Origin: Thiopseudomonas denitrificans
GTDB lineage: Bacteria; Pseudomonadota; Gammaproteobacteria; Pseudomonadales; Pseudomonadaceae
NCBI RefSeq assembly: GCF_002866065.1
Contig: NZ_LNJZ01000007.1
Span: forward strand, 102,388-166,387
Length of the DNA stretch: 64,000 nucleotides
Direction of reading: 5' to 3'
The translations under genes were made by a program, and so were the position numbers. The notes beneath the pieces were generated by a model. The model had not been told where the DNA came from. It was given only the letters and a program-made list of their open reading frames with translations, and did no database searches. How positions within the stretch are numbered: the first letter of the stretch is position 1; each line of letters begins with the position of its first letter. Positions 8,786-17,401 of the stretch are shown piece by piece.

Positions 8786-9316
8786 TCAGTGATGGGCGTG
8801 TTGTGAATGTTCAGCTCCGGTACCGGCATCCATGCTCCTGACTTCGGCTTCCAGCTCGACACTGCCGCTTGCTGCAAAATCCAGCCGGACAGGGAAGCGC
8901 ATGCCTTCCCGCAGGGGTTCGCGCAGGCCGATCAGCATGATGTGGTAGCTGCCGGGAGCCAGCTCCAGCGTGCCACCGGCCGGTACTTCGACCTGTTCCA
9001 CCTGTTGCATCTTCATCAGGCCGTCTGCGTGCACGTGAGTGTGCAATTCCACCGTATCGGCAATCTCCGCATGGGCGGCGACCAGAAAATCCTGTGCACC
9101 CTGGTTACGAATGCTGACAAACAGCGCTCCTGTATGCGCAGTAGGCGGCACGGCACGCGACCAGGGCGTGGTGATGCCAAGATTGCCCTGTGTAGCCGCA
9201 TAGGCGCCTTTGGCCGCTTCGGCTAAGTGCACCTCGGCAGCCATGCCATGGGTCAGTGACAAGGAACAGCCCAGTGCAGCGGCAAGCACGAAGGATTTGG
9301 CAATGTTTTTTCCCAT
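8786..9316 (-). CDS. Periplasmic PCuAC-type copper chaperone
   Basis: A 176-residue secreted protein with an N-terminal signal peptide (about residues 1-26, cleavage after GMA). The copper(I) site of the PCuAC family is visible: ELHTH, then a methionine pair (LMKM), and a later HIM in GSYHIML. These proteins deliver copper to cytochrome oxidase or scavenge it in the periplasm. The C-terminus is histidine-rich (EHSQHAHH), which may add metal binding. The ATG at 9316 begins the signal peptide; the longer frame to 9388 is not supported. Confidence 0.9.
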   Translation of the reverse strand: MGKNIAKSFVLAAALGCSLSLTHGMAAEVHLAEAAKGAYAATQGNLGITTPWSRAVPPTAHTGALFVSIRNQGAQDFLVAAHAEIADTVELHTHVHADGLMKMQQVEQVEVPAGGTLELAPGSYHIMLIGLREPLREGMRFPVRLDFAASGSVELEAEVRSMDAGTGAEHSQHAHH

Positions 9317-9459
9317 GAACAAGAACTCCAGCAAGTAATGACGACGGAAAGGATGAAAGCCTAGCAAGAAATGAAAGCAGTAACGCAAATACCTGCGTGC
9401 GATTTATCGTCGCACACTCAATTTAACATAATATCCATTATGGCTCTCATGTGCTGTTA

Positions 9460-10239
9460 TCAATTTCCAGGCTCAGCCAAACCGGATTGTTCCTTGTCAG
9501 TCTCTGTCGAGACATCAAGATCTTCAAAATCGGTTTTCAGGTTGCTTTCCATTTTTTCCAGCTCGGCCAGCAAATGACTGAAGCTCAACTCCTGCACCGG
9601 TGTGTCTTCAGCACGGCCATCTTCATCATCCCGATTCCGTGTTCCTGCTTCTGCGGGAACGGCAACATCACCGAGCCGGCTGTCCTGCAGACGCTCGAAG
9701 GCAGCACTCAGGTCCCGCACTTCGCGCAGCGGCGGCAACTCGTCAAGTCCACGCAGGTTGAAATAATCCAGAAAGGCCCTGGTGGTGGCGAACAGTGCCG
9801 GCCGGCCCGGCACTTCCTTGTGGCCAACCACCTTGATCCAGTCGCGCTCCTGCAGGGTTTTGATGATATGACTGCTGACCATGACACCGCGCACGTCCTC
9901 GATTTCGCCACGGGTCACCGGCTGCCGGTAAGCCACCAGCGCCAGGGTTTCCAGCAAGGCCCGCGAATAACGTTGTGGCCGTTCTTCCCACAGGCGCTCG
10001 ATATATGGTGTGTAGCTGCCACAAATTTGCAGACGGTAGCCGCTGGCAACCCTGACCAGACGCAAAGGACTGGTATTGGTCAGACTGCTTTCCAGCTGCT
10101 CCAGCGCTGCCAAAATTTCCGCGCCATCCAGTTGTTCCGGCTCCAGCAGCTCCTGAATTTGCTGCAGGGACAACGGCTTGCGCCAGGCCAACAGCAATGC
10201 CTGGATGATATGGGGCAAACTGACAGGCGGGCGGTTCAT
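9460..10239 (-). CDS. scpB: Segregation and condensation protein B
   Basis: A 259-residue winged-helix protein, the kleisin-associated subunit of the SMC-ScpAB complex (or a MukB-independent condensin) acting in chromosome segregation. The body contains RALLETLALVAYRQPVTRGEIEDVRGV and GRPALFATTRAFLDYFNL, both typical of ScpB. The C-terminal 60 residues are acidic and low-complexity. The ATG overlaps the scpA stop (10236-10239), so the two are coupled. It is the last gene of a scpA-scpB tail of the yciO operon. Confidence 0.95.
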   Translation of the reverse strand: MNRPPVSLPHIIQALLLAWRKPLSLQQIQELLEPEQLDGAEILAALEQLESSLTNTSPLRLVRVASGYRLQICGSYTPYIERLWEERPQRYSRALLETLALVAYRQPVTRGEIEDVRGVMVSSHIIKTLQERDWIKVVGHKEVPGRPALFATTRAFLDYFNLRGLDELPPLREVRDLSAAFERLQDSRLGDVAVPAEAGTRNRDDEDGRAEDTPVQELSFSHLLAELEKMESNLKTDFEDLDVSTETDKEQSGLAEPGN

Positions 10240-11045
10240 GACTGGCTGATCCGTACGTGAATTTCGGCATAGGGCTCGTTTTGTATCAATTCCACCAGAC
10301 TTTCCTTGACCAGCTCCAGAATGGCCATGAATGTCACCACCACACCCAGCCGGCCTTCTTCCGGAGTGAAAAAACGCCGAAAAGGCACAAAACCGCTATC
10401 ACGCAACCGCTCAAGAATAATGCCCATGCGCTCACGGGTCGACAGGGTTTCACGACTGACCTGATGGCTTTCATACATGTCGGCGCGACGCAAAACCTCG
10501 GCCAGTGCCTGCAGCAATTCCTGCATATCCACGGCCGGGGGGGTGTTTGCACTGCGCATGGCTTCAACCTGCAGCACCGGCAGAAAAATATCCCGCCCTA
10601 CCCTTGGCAGCTCGTCCAGTTTTTCCGACACTTCCTTGAAGCGCTCGTACTCCTGCAGCCGGCGTACCAGCTCGGCGCGCGGATCGTCTTCTTCGTCATC
10701 ACCGGCCTGTTGCCGCGGCAGCAGCATGCGTGATTTGATTTCGGCCAGCATCGCCGCCATGACCAGATACTCTGCCGCCAATTCCAGTCGGGCCGTACGC
10801 ATCAGCTCGACATATTGCATGTACTGACGGGTGATGTCGGCCACCGGAATATCCAGAATGTCGATGTTCTGTTTGCGGATCAGGTACAGCAACAAGTCAA
10901 GCGGGCCTTCGAAGGCGTCCAGGATCACCTCCAGCGCATCCGGCGGGATGTACAGATCCTGTGGCAGGCTGCTCAGGGCCTCGCCATACACCAGCGCCAG
11001 CGGCAGCTGCTCGTGCAACTGGGCCTCAAGCTGCCCGGCCGCCAC
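10236..11045 (-). CDS. scpA: Segregation and condensation protein A (kleisin)
   Basis: A 269-residue kleisin that bridges SMC heads in bacterial condensin. The N-terminal FEGPLDLLLYLIRKQNIDILDIPVADITRQYMQY is the SMC-binding signature, and the C-terminal region VVTFMAILELVKESLVELIQ is the second SMC-binding element. Between lies an acidic linker (DDEEDDPRAEL). The start is a GTG at 11045 placed directly beside the yciO stop (11048-11050), consistent with coupled translation; a downstream GTG is also possible. Confidence 0.95.
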   Translation of the reverse strand: MAAGQLEAQLHEQLPLALVYGEALSSLPQDLYIPPDALEVILDAFEGPLDLLLYLIRKQNIDILDIPVADITRQYMQYVELMRTARLELAAEYLVMAAMLAEIKSRMLLPRQQAGDDEEDDPRAELVRRLQEYERFKEVSEKLDELPRVGRDIFLPVLQVEAMRSANTPPAVDMQELLQALAEVLRRADMYESHQVSRETLSTRERMGIILERLRDSGFVPFRRFFTPEEGRLGVVVTFMAILELVKESLVELIQNEPYAEIHVRISQS

Positions 11046-11047
11046 TA

Positions 11048-11671
11048 TCAGGCATCCTCGAAAGCACTGGCATCACCGCTGCCATAACGGATGATTTCCG
11101 GCTGCTCGCCCACCAGGCTGACTACGGTCGAAGCCTCATAAGTGCCGTAACCGCCATCAATGATCAGGTCTACCAGGTGCTCCAGCCGGTCACGGATTTC
11201 ATAAGGATCGCTCATTGGCTCCTTTTCTCCGGGCATGATCAGGCTCACGCTCATCAGCGGTTCGCCCAGCTCCTGCAGCAAAGCCTGCGCTATCGGGTTG
11301 GCCGGTACGCGCAGGCCGATGGTACGGCGCTTTGGATGCATCAGCATGCGCGGCACCTCACGGGTTGCATCCAGAATGAAGGTATAGGGCCCGGGCAGAT
11401 GCGCCTTGAGCAAGCGGAACGCACTGGTACCCACCTTGGCATACAGGCCCAGCTCGGACAGGTCGCGGCACATCAGGGTAAAGTTGTGCTTGTCATCCAG
11501 CCGGCGAATCTGACGGATGCGGTCCAGCGCGGCCTTTTCACCAACTCCGCAACCCATTGCATAGGATGAGTCCGCCGGATAAATGACAACCCCGCCCTTG
11601 CGAATGACATCCACGGCCTGGAGAACCAGCCGGGGCTGGGGGTTTTCTGAGTGAATCTGGAAAAATTTCAT
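11048..11671 (-). CDS. yciO: YciO/Sua5/YrdC-family protein (L-threonylcarbamoyladenylate synthase-like)
   Basis: A 207-residue single-domain YrdC-fold protein. The motifs GGVVIYPADSSYAMGC, KHNFTLMCRDLSELG and RTIGLRVPANPIAQALL are conserved. The branch resembles YciO, whose cellular role differs from the essential TsaC, so I do not call it the main t6A enzyme. The ATG at 11671 almost abuts the stop of the PHP gene (11668), placing both in one operon with scpAB. Confidence 0.9.
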   Translation of the reverse strand: MKFFQIHSENPQPRLVLQAVDVIRKGGVVIYPADSSYAMGCGVGEKAALDRIRQIRRLDDKHNFTLMCRDLSELGLYAKVGTSAFRLLKAHLPGPYTFILDATREVPRMLMHPKRRTIGLRVPANPIAQALLQELGEPLMSVSLIMPGEKEPMSDPYEIRDRLEHLVDLIIDGGYGTYEASTVVSLVGEQPEIIRYGSGDASAFEDA

Positions 11672-12588
11672 GGTAAAACTCCAATCTCCGGTTCCCGCAG
11701 GGAATCCGGTACTGCAAAACTATGCCATAACGGCGTCAAATCACTTGCCGGAGCCCGGTACAGGCCAAGCTCGGACCAGTTGCGCGGCATATGGAAATCA
11801 CTGCCGGCGGTGACTTTCAAACCGAACTCGCGGGCCATGACAGCCAGCGTGCCCACCTGCTCGGGCGGCTGAGGACCGTTGCTGACCTCCAGCGCATGCC
11901 CTCCCCGCTCGGCAAAATCCGCCACCAGCCGCCGGCGCTTGCTGCGGGTAAAGCTGTAGTGATAGGGGTGCGCCAGGCTGGTGAAGGCCTGTGCCTCACC
12001 CAGCACCTGCATGACTTCGGCAAACTCCGGCCAAAACTGTTTCACGTCACCGAGCTTGCCCGCCCCCAGCCACTTGTCAAAGGCTTCAGCGTGATCCCTG
12101 GCGTATCCGGCCTGCACCATGTAGGCGGCAAAATGCGGGCGGGCCGGCGGCTGCTCCTGCTCGCCCAGCCCGGCCTGTATCGCCCTGGCACCTTCCAGAC
12201 AGCCCGGCATGCCTTTGGCCGCCAGGCGCTGGCTGATCTTTTCCGCCCGCTGCCAGCGTCCGTCCTGCAAGCGCCTGATCAATGCATTGAGCGGAATCGA
12301 GTCCAGCGCAAAGTCATACCCCAGCACATGAATGGTGGTCGCCGCCCAGGTGCAGGACAGTTCGATGCCGTTGACCAGATGCATGCCCAGCGCATCACAG
12401 GCCTGCCGGGCCTCGCCGATGCCCTTGAGGGTGTCATGATCGGTCAGGGCCAGGATGCGGATGCCGCGTTCATGGGCACGCTGCACCAGTGCGGTCGGTG
12501 TCAGAGCACCGTCGGATGCTGTACTGTGACAATGCAGGTCGATGGAAAAGGGGCTGCGCTGAACGTCAGTGCTGCTTGAAGTATTGAT
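11668..12588 (-). CDS. PHP-domain phosphoesterase (RNase AM/YciV-like), start codon non-standard
   Basis: A PHP-fold metal-dependent phosphoesterase; E. coli YciV (RNase AM) degrades 3',5'-bisphosphonucleotides and matures the 5' end of rRNAs. The first metal motif DLHCHS lies at about 12543-12526 on the minus strand, followed by LALTDHDT. The first ordinary start, a GTG at 12486, would delete DLHCHS and cannot be right. The open frame upstream contains no ATG, GTG or TTG before a stop. A GGAG (12600-12597) precedes ATC at 12588 by eight bases and CTG at 12594 by two, so AUC or CUG initiation is inferred. The start is uncertain; the function is fairly secure. Confidence 0.8.
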   Translation of the reverse strand: MNTSSSTDVQRSPFSIDLHCHSTASDGALTPTALVQRAHERGIRILALTDHDTLKGIGEARQACDALGMHLVNGIELSCTWAATTIHVLGYDFALDSIPLNALIRRLQDGRWQRAEKISQRLAAKGMPGCLEGARAIQAGLGEQEQPPARPHFAAYMVQAGYARDHAEAFDKWLGAGKLGDVKQFWPEFAEVMQVLGEAQAFTSLAHPYHYSFTRSKRRRLVADFAERGGHALEVSNGPQPPEQVGTLAVMAREFGLKVTAGSDFHMPRNWSELGLYRAPASDLTPLWHSFAVPDSLREPEIGVLP

Positions 12589-12622
12589 TTGCAGGGCTCC
12601 GGTTAAAGAAAAGGTCTGGGTT

Positions 12623-12631
12623 TGCTATATT
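12623..12631 (+). promoter_or_regulatory. Extended -10 promoter of yciB
   Basis: TGC-TATATT, an extended -10 element (TG at 12623-12624, hexamer 12626-12631), lies about 30 bases before the yciB GTG. No good -35 hexamer is visible, as is common for extended -10 promoters. Confidence 0.45.
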
Positions 12632-12662
12632 ATGCCCCTTCTCATAAAGGTTGGCCGACATT

Positions 12663-13256
12663 GTGAAACAATTTATCGATTTTATCCCTTTGCTGCTGTT
12701 TTTCATCGTGTTCAAGCTGGAGCCACGGGAGCTGGAGTTGCTGGGCCTGCACTGGACACTGGGTGGAATTTTCAGCGCCACCGCAGTGCTGATTGCCAGC
12801 TCGCTACTGGTTTATGGTGCGCTGTTTGTAGCACAAAGACGGCTCGAAAAAAGCCAGTGGCTGACACTGGCCGGCTGCCTGGTATTTGGCAGCCTGACGC
12901 TGGCCTTTCATAGCGAAACCTTCCTCAAGTGGAAAGCGCCTGTCGTCAACTGGCTGTTTGCCCTGGCTTTTCTGGGTAGCCAGTTCATTGGCAAACAACC
13001 GCTGATCCAGCGCATGATGGGCCATGCCCTGTCGTTGCCCGAGCCTGTATGGCGCAAGCTCAACATGGCCTGGGTCCTGTTTTTCATTGTGGCCGGTGCC
13101 GCCAACCTGTTTGTTGCCTTCACCTTCCATGACATCTGGGTCGATTTCAAGGTCTTCGGCAGCCTCGGCATGACCGTGCTGTTCCTGATTGGCCAGGGCT
13201 TTTACATTGCCCGCCACATCCAGACCCCGCCCGAAACACCTTCCCAAGGAGCCTGA
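12663..13256 (+). CDS. yciB: Inner-membrane septation protein A
   Basis: A 197-residue protein with five or six membrane segments (also called IspZ/IspA), involved in cell-envelope synthesis and septation. The N-terminus [18 protein letters not shown] is nearly invariant in the family, so I take the GTG at 12663; a TTG at 12651 would add four residues. The central segment [18 protein letters not shown] and the C-terminal [24 protein letters not shown] are also diagnostic. yciI follows after 2 bases. Confidence 0.95.
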   Translation: MKQFIDFIPLLLFFIVFKLEPRELELLGLHWTLGGIFSATAVLIASSLLVYGALFVAQRRLEKSQWLTLAGCLVFGSLTLAFHSETFLKWKAPVVNWLFALAFLGSQFIGKQPLIQRMMGHALSLPEPVWRKLNMAWVLFFIVAGAANLFVAFTFHDIWVDFKVFGSLGMTVLFLIGQGFYIARHIQTPPETPSQGA

Positions 13257-13258
13257 AC

Positions 13259-13561
13259 ATGTTGTATGCAATTTTTGCCACTGACGTGAGCGATAGCCTG
13301 GAGCGACGCCTCGCTGCCCGCCCGGCCCACCTCGAGCGCCTGGAAAGCCTGCAGGAGCAAGGCCGTCTGGTACTGGCCGGGCCCACGCCGGCAATCGACA
13401 GTGTTGCGCCTGGCGATGCCGGCTTTAGCGGCAGCCTGGTGGTGGCCGAGTTCGCTTCGCTGGAGGCCGCACAGGCATGGGCGGATACCGATCCCTATGT
13501 TGCCGCCGGTGTTTACGCAGGCGTTCAGGTTCGTCCGTTTCTCAAGGTCTTTCCGCGTTGA
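13259..13561 (+). CDS. yciI: YciI-family protein
   Basis: A 100-residue ferredoxin-fold protein. The N-terminus [35 protein letters not shown] contains the conserved R-x-x-H; the DPY in [12 protein letters not shown] is the second conserved region. Members have a putative acid-base site and are linked to small-molecule chemistry, but the role of this subgroup is unknown. It follows yciB by two bases and precedes cpxR by 14 bases, so may share their transcript. Confidence 0.92.
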   Translation: MLYAIFATDVSDSLERRLAARPAHLERLESLQEQGRLVLAGPTPAIDSVAPGDAGFSGSLVVAEFASLEAAQAWADTDPYVAAGVYAGVQVRPFLKVFPR

Positions 13562-13575
13562 CAGGTGTTGCTGCC

Positions 13576-14283
13576 ATGAACCATGTATTGCTCGTGGATG
13601 ATGACCAGGAGCTTTGCAGCCTGCTCGGAGCCTGGCTGGAGCAGGATGGTTTCCAGGTCGAAATCTTGCACGATACCGCCAGCGCCCTGCTGCGCCTTGA
13701 CGACAGCCAGCTGCCGGACGCCGTTGTCCTCGACGTGATGCTGCCGGATGGCAATGGTCTCGAGCTATTGCGCACCTTGCGCACCCGTCACAAGGGCTTG
13801 CCAGTGGTGATGCTGTCGGCTCGCGGGGAGCCGACCGACCGAATTCTCGGGCTGGAACTGGGAGCGGATGACTATCTCTCCAAGCCTTGTGATCCGCGCG
13901 AACTGACCGCCCGCCTCAAGGCTGTTCTGCGTCGTAGCCAGACAGCCGGTGGAGAGACGGCCCCCCCTGCCCTGTTGCATTATGCCGACCTGGAGTACAG
14001 CCCGGCCCGTGGCACCGCCATCCTCAACGGAGAAGAGATCAGCCTGACGGTTTCCGAAGGCAGGATTCTCGAGGTGTTGCTCAGCCGGCCGGAAGAACCG
14101 ATTGAAAAGCACGAGCTGACCGAGCGTGCGCTGGAACGCAAGCTGACGTTGTATGATCGCAGCATCGACATGCACATCAGCAACTTGCGCCGTAAACTGG
14201 GTCCAAACGCCAATGGCGAGCCGCGTATCGTATCGATTCGCGGCCGCGGCTACCTCTATACCACGGCTGCCAGCGTGCCCTGA
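13576..14283 (+). CDS. cpxR: CpxR-like OmpR-family response regulator
   Basis: A 235-residue regulator. The receiver domain has the acidic pocket LVDDDQ (residues 6-11), phospho-acceptor Asp53 in VLDVMLPDGNG and Lys103 in LSKPCDP. The C-terminal winged helix ends RRKLG-RIVSIRGRGYLYT. It is placed with a Spy-like periplasmic protein and a histidine kinase, the same arrangement as the Cpx envelope-stress system. The ATG at 13576 is chosen over a longer frame to 13477 that lies in yciI. Three GTAAA motifs follow the gene, suggesting autoregulation of the system. Confidence 0.92.
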   Translation: MNHVLLVDDDQELCSLLGAWLEQDGFQVEILHDTASALLRLDDSQLPDAVVLDVMLPDGNGLELLRTLRTRHKGLPVVMLSARGEPTDRILGLELGADDYLSKPCDPRELTARLKAVLRRSQTAGGETAPPALLHYADLEYSPARGTAILNGEEISLTVSEGRILEVLLSRPEEPIEKHELTERALERKLTLYDRSIDMHISNLRRKLGPNANGEPRIVSIRGRGYLYTTAASVP

Positions 14284-14296
14284 GCAGCCTGCCGGC

Positions 14297-14333
14297 TTTA
14301 CTTCGCCTTTACACTGGCCTGACTGCACTTTAC
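14297..14333 (-). promoter_or_regulatory. Candidate CpxR-box array (three GTAAA motifs)
   Basis: On the minus strand GTAAA occurs at 14333-14329, 14312-14308 and 14301-14297. The spacing is 21 and 11 bases, so all three fall on one face of the helix. The E. coli CpxR consensus is GTAAA-N4-8-GTAAA; the near pair has N6. The site is upstream of the Spy-like gene and cpxA. Confidence 0.5.
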
Positions 14334-14396
14334 TCCCGTCAGGTCATACTGTCTCCCAAGCCGGAACACCGGACCCCGCACACAGGAGATTATCCC

Positions 14397-14960
14397 ATGC
14401 GTATCAAACTGACCGCCCTTGCCCTTGCTGCCGTCCTGCCTTTTGCCGGTGCCCATGCTGCCGACACCAATCAGCATGACCGCAATCACTGGCAGAAAAA
14501 TGACCAGCGCCGACTGCAGGCACTGAACCTTGATGAACGCCAGCGCCAGCAATTCGAAGAAAAACGCCAGGCTCACCGGGCCGAACAGCAAAAGCATCAC
14601 AAGGAAATGCAGCAGCGGCGTCTGGAACAAAGCGACGCACACCAGCGCCAGATGCAGGCACAGCGCGACCGCCATCATGCCGAACTGCGCAACCTGCTGA
14701 CTCCCGAACAGCGCATGGCCTTTGACCGCCAGCAAGAGAAAATGCAGGCCGGCCACAATCAGCGCCTTGAACAGCACAGCAAGCGTGGCCCGATGCACAA
14801 GAACATGCAGCAAAAGCACAAACAACATGCCCGCCACGACAAACAGCGCATGCATGACAAGAAACATGGCACCAAGGCATACGCCAACCGGAAGCACATG
14901 AACAAAGGCATGCATGGCGGCCATGGCAAACAACATCAACACAGCCGTAATCTGCGTTGA
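14397..14960 (+). CDS. Periplasmic Spy/CpxP-like protein, histidine- and glutamine-rich
   Basis: A 187-residue protein with a clear signal peptide (MRIKLTALALAAVLPFAGAHA, cleavage after residue 21). The mature part is helical and charged, with two LTxxQ-related motifs: LNLDERQRQQFEE and LTPEQRMAFDRQ, as in CpxP and Spy. The second half is strikingly rich in His, Lys, Met and Gln, ending in a histidine- and methionine-rich tail, which suggests metal binding. It sits between cpxR and the kinase; in Cpx systems such proteins hold the sensor inactive and bind misfolded protein. An AGGAG precedes the ATG. Confidence 0.82.
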   Translation: MRIKLTALALAAVLPFAGAHAADTNQHDRNHWQKNDQRRLQALNLDERQRQQFEEKRQAHRAEQQKHHKEMQQRRLEQSDAHQRQMQAQRDRHHAELRNLLTPEQRMAFDRQQEKMQAGHNQRLEQHSKRGPMHKNMQQKHKQHARHDKQRMHDKKHGTKAYANRKHMNKGMHGGHGKQHQHSRNLR

Positions 14961-15178
14961 AACATCATGCCCCGGGCTAAAGCGGCGAACGGATAACCTG
15001 CCGGCTACACGAGAACTGCAGCAGCACCGGAGCACTGGAAGTCCGCTGCTGCCGGCATAAAACCGGCACTTTCTTTCATGCTAAGATACATTCCGCTTTC
15101 TCCCTCCCTCGGGCCAGTCAGCAGACACAGCCACAACCGCCGGCCAGCAAGCCGGCGATTTGCCGTAAGGACACAAGC

Positions 15179-16504
15179 ATGAGATCAATTTTCTGGCGCA
15201 TTCTCGGCGTCCTCTGGCTGGCACTGATCCTGACCGGAGCCCTGACCTTCCTCGTCACCCGTCTTTTCAACCAGGACAGCTGGTTGCTGTCGCAGCATCC
15301 GGGCCTGAAAAACCTCTCGGCCCAGTGGCTCGAGCACTATAGCCGGGCCCAGCTGAAACCGGCACAGCAGGTGTTGCAGCAGGCCCGCCGCGCCCACCAT
15401 ATCGATGTGCAGGTCTTTGCCGAAGACGGCCAGATGATCGCCAGCAATGGCCGCATGCGCGGCAACGAAAGGGCCAATGAAATTGAGGAGCTGCATCGCT
15501 CGACCTGGCGCCGCCTGACACAGGAAGTCAGCCTCAACCCAGAACAGAACCTGCTGTTTGTTTACCGGATGCCGCCAATGGAAATCAGCAAATGGCAAAG
15601 AAGCCGCATCACCGGCCCCGGTGCCATGCTGATCATTGCCGTGCTGGTGATTACCCTGGCCAGCCTGCTGCTGACCCTGTCCATCACCCGCCCACTGACG
15701 CGCTTGCGCAATGCCGTCCACGAACTGGGCGAAACCGCCTACCAGCAGGACAGCCTGGCCAGGATGGCCAGGCGTCGTGACGAGTTTGGTGTACTGGCCA
15801 GAGACTTCAACCGTATGGGACAACGGCTGCAGGGCTTGCTCAGCAGCCAGAGGCAGCTGCTGCGGGATGTCTCACACGAACTGCGTTCGCCGCTGGCGCG
15901 CTTGCAGGTAGGCCTTGCCCTGACCGAGCGGGCCACCGAAGAAAAACGCAAAGAGCTATGGCCCAGGCTGCGTCTGGAGTGCGAGCGGCTCGACAGCCTG
16001 ATCGATGAAATACTGACGCTTGCCCGCATCACCCGGGAGCAACCCAATCCCGAACAGGTACAGCTATTGCCCCTGCTGACCGGGCTGGTGGAAGACGCCA
16101 GACTGCTTGAGCCCGAACAGCAGATACAACTGGACTGTCCGGCCGGGCTGGAACTGCATACCGATGCGCGGACTCTCGAACGCGTGCTGGACAACCTGAT
16201 GCGCAACGCCCTGCGTTTCAATCCGGTCGGCAAGGCGATCAGCCTCAGCGCAAGAATGCAACCCGACGGGCAAGGAATCCTGCTGCAGATCAGGGATCAA
16301 GGGCCCGGAGCGCCGGCGGATCTTCTGGATCGTCTTGCCGAGCCCTTTGTCCGCGCTGCCGGGCAATCCGCCAATGGCTATGGGCTGGGTCTGACCATAG
16401 CCCTGCGCTGTGTTGAGCAGCTAAAAGGCCGGCTGGAGCTTGGCAACCATATCGAAGGCGGCTTTGTTGCCAGCATCCATTTGCCGGCAGGCCGCATCGA
16501 ATAA
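15179..16504 (+). CDS. cpxA: CpxA-like sensor histidine kinase
   Basis: A 441-residue inner-membrane kinase. Transmembrane helices at about 5-28 and 147-170 flank a periplasmic domain of some 115 residues. A HAMP region follows, then the phospho-accepting His233 in DVSHELRSPLARL, and the ATP-binding N, G1 (DQGPGAP) and G2 (GYGLGLTIAL) boxes. It is expected to phosphorylate the regulator encoded at 13576. The 218 bases between it and the Spy-like gene hold no gene; they contain a hairpin-prone CCGGC-rich stretch near 15140-15165. Confidence 0.93.
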   Translation: MRSIFWRILGVLWLALILTGALTFLVTRLFNQDSWLLSQHPGLKNLSAQWLEHYSRAQLKPAQQVLQQARRAHHIDVQVFAEDGQMIASNGRMRGNERANEIEELHRSTWRRLTQEVSLNPEQNLLFVYRMPPMEISKWQRSRITGPGAMLIIAVLVITLASLLLTLSITRPLTRLRNAVHELGETAYQQDSLARMARRRDEFGVLARDFNRMGQRLQGLLSSQRQLLRDVSHELRSPLARLQVGLALTERATEEKRKELWPRLRLECERLDSLIDEILTLARITREQPNPEQVQLLPLLTGLVEDARLLEPEQQIQLDCPAGLELHTDARTLERVLDNLMRNALRFNPVGKAISLSARMQPDGQGILLQIRDQGPGAPADLLDRLAEPFVRAAGQSANGYGLGLTIALRCVEQLKGRLELGNHIEGGFVASIHLPAGRIE

Positions 16505-16554
16505 TTGAATGAACGATTGAAACCGTATTGTTGACGGGCGTTTCAGGCCAGCAG

Positions 16555-17148
16555 TCAAGCCTGTGGCCGGGTGGGCTCCAGTCCAGGGGGCGGCCAATGG
16601 CCGACAAAGGCAGCCGGAGCCGGGCGCGAAGCCGGCTTGGCCGGCTGGGAGGGTGTTCCCAGATACATGAAACCAATCAGTTTTTCATTCTCTTGCAGGC
16701 CCAGCCCGTTAGCCACGACCGCGTTGTTGCAAAACTCGCCGGAACGCCAGAATGCTCCCAGCCCCATGGCCTGAGCCGCCAACAGAATGCCATGCCCGGC
16801 ACAGCCAGCCGCGATGATCTGCTCAAACTCGGGCACCTTCGGGTGTTCCTGCAAACAGGCAATCAGGACGATAATCATCGGAGCCCGTAGCGGCATGGCC
16901 TGCGCGCGCCTGAGCTGCTCGGTGCTGGCAGCGGGGTTGTTCTGCAACAAGGCACTGGCATACAGTTCACCGAGTTCGACCAACCCCTGCCCTTCAACCA
17001 CCAAAAAGCGCCACGGCCGGATCTGGCCATGATCGGGAGCGCACAGCGCAGCCCGGAACAATAACTCAAGCTGTTCCGCGCTGGGCGCGGGCTGCTGCAA
17101 GCGTGGACTGGACGTGCGTTCAAGAAGTAACTGTAGCGCCTGATTCAT
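16555..17148 (-). CDS. YdjA-like nitroreductase
   Basis: A 197-residue FMN-dependent nitroreductase-family enzyme. The N-terminal LERTSSPRLQQPAPSAEQLELLFRAALCAPDHGQIRPWRF is the YdjA branch signature, with the conserved HG and RPWRF near the flavin. The body AAGCAGHGILLAAQAMGLGAFWRSG carries the GxGAFWRSG motif. The physiological substrate is unknown. The ATG at 17148 is favoured over a longer frame to 17310. The gene converges on cpxA. The 253 bases upstream, to cyaB, hold no gene or clear element. Confidence 0.9.
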   Translation of the reverse strand: MNQALQLLLERTSSPRLQQPAPSAEQLELLFRAALCAPDHGQIRPWRFLVVEGQGLVELGELYASALLQNNPAASTEQLRRAQAMPLRAPMIIVLIACLQEHPKVPEFEQIIAAGCAGHGILLAAQAMGLGAFWRSGEFCNNAVVANGLGLQENEKLIGFMYLGTPSQPAKPASRPAPAAFVGHWPPPGLEPTRPQA

Positions 17149-17401
17149 CGTTTCGACCCGAGTAAGACATGAAAACAAGATTGCACGGCAACTGCTGTTT
17201 GCACCTGCCAGTGATGACGCCAAAAGGTGGCTGCCCGTTTGTGGGGCTCGTCTCCGGCTACGTCCCTGATCCGCCCGCCTCTTGGCCTTGCAACCAAAGG
17301 AGCGTAGCATGTGGGCGCCTCGCCAAGTGTAACATCATGTAAAATCGGCGGCACTGTAGATTCGGACACATTACGGCCTGCTTGCAGTTGATAGAGTTCA
17401 C

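Noticed and set aside
17149-17401. Long in-frame extension of the nitroreductase gene and a second ORF, possible extra gene or ncRNA
   Set aside because: The extension is basic low-complexity sequence without conservation, and no hairpin or promoter supports an RNA gene.
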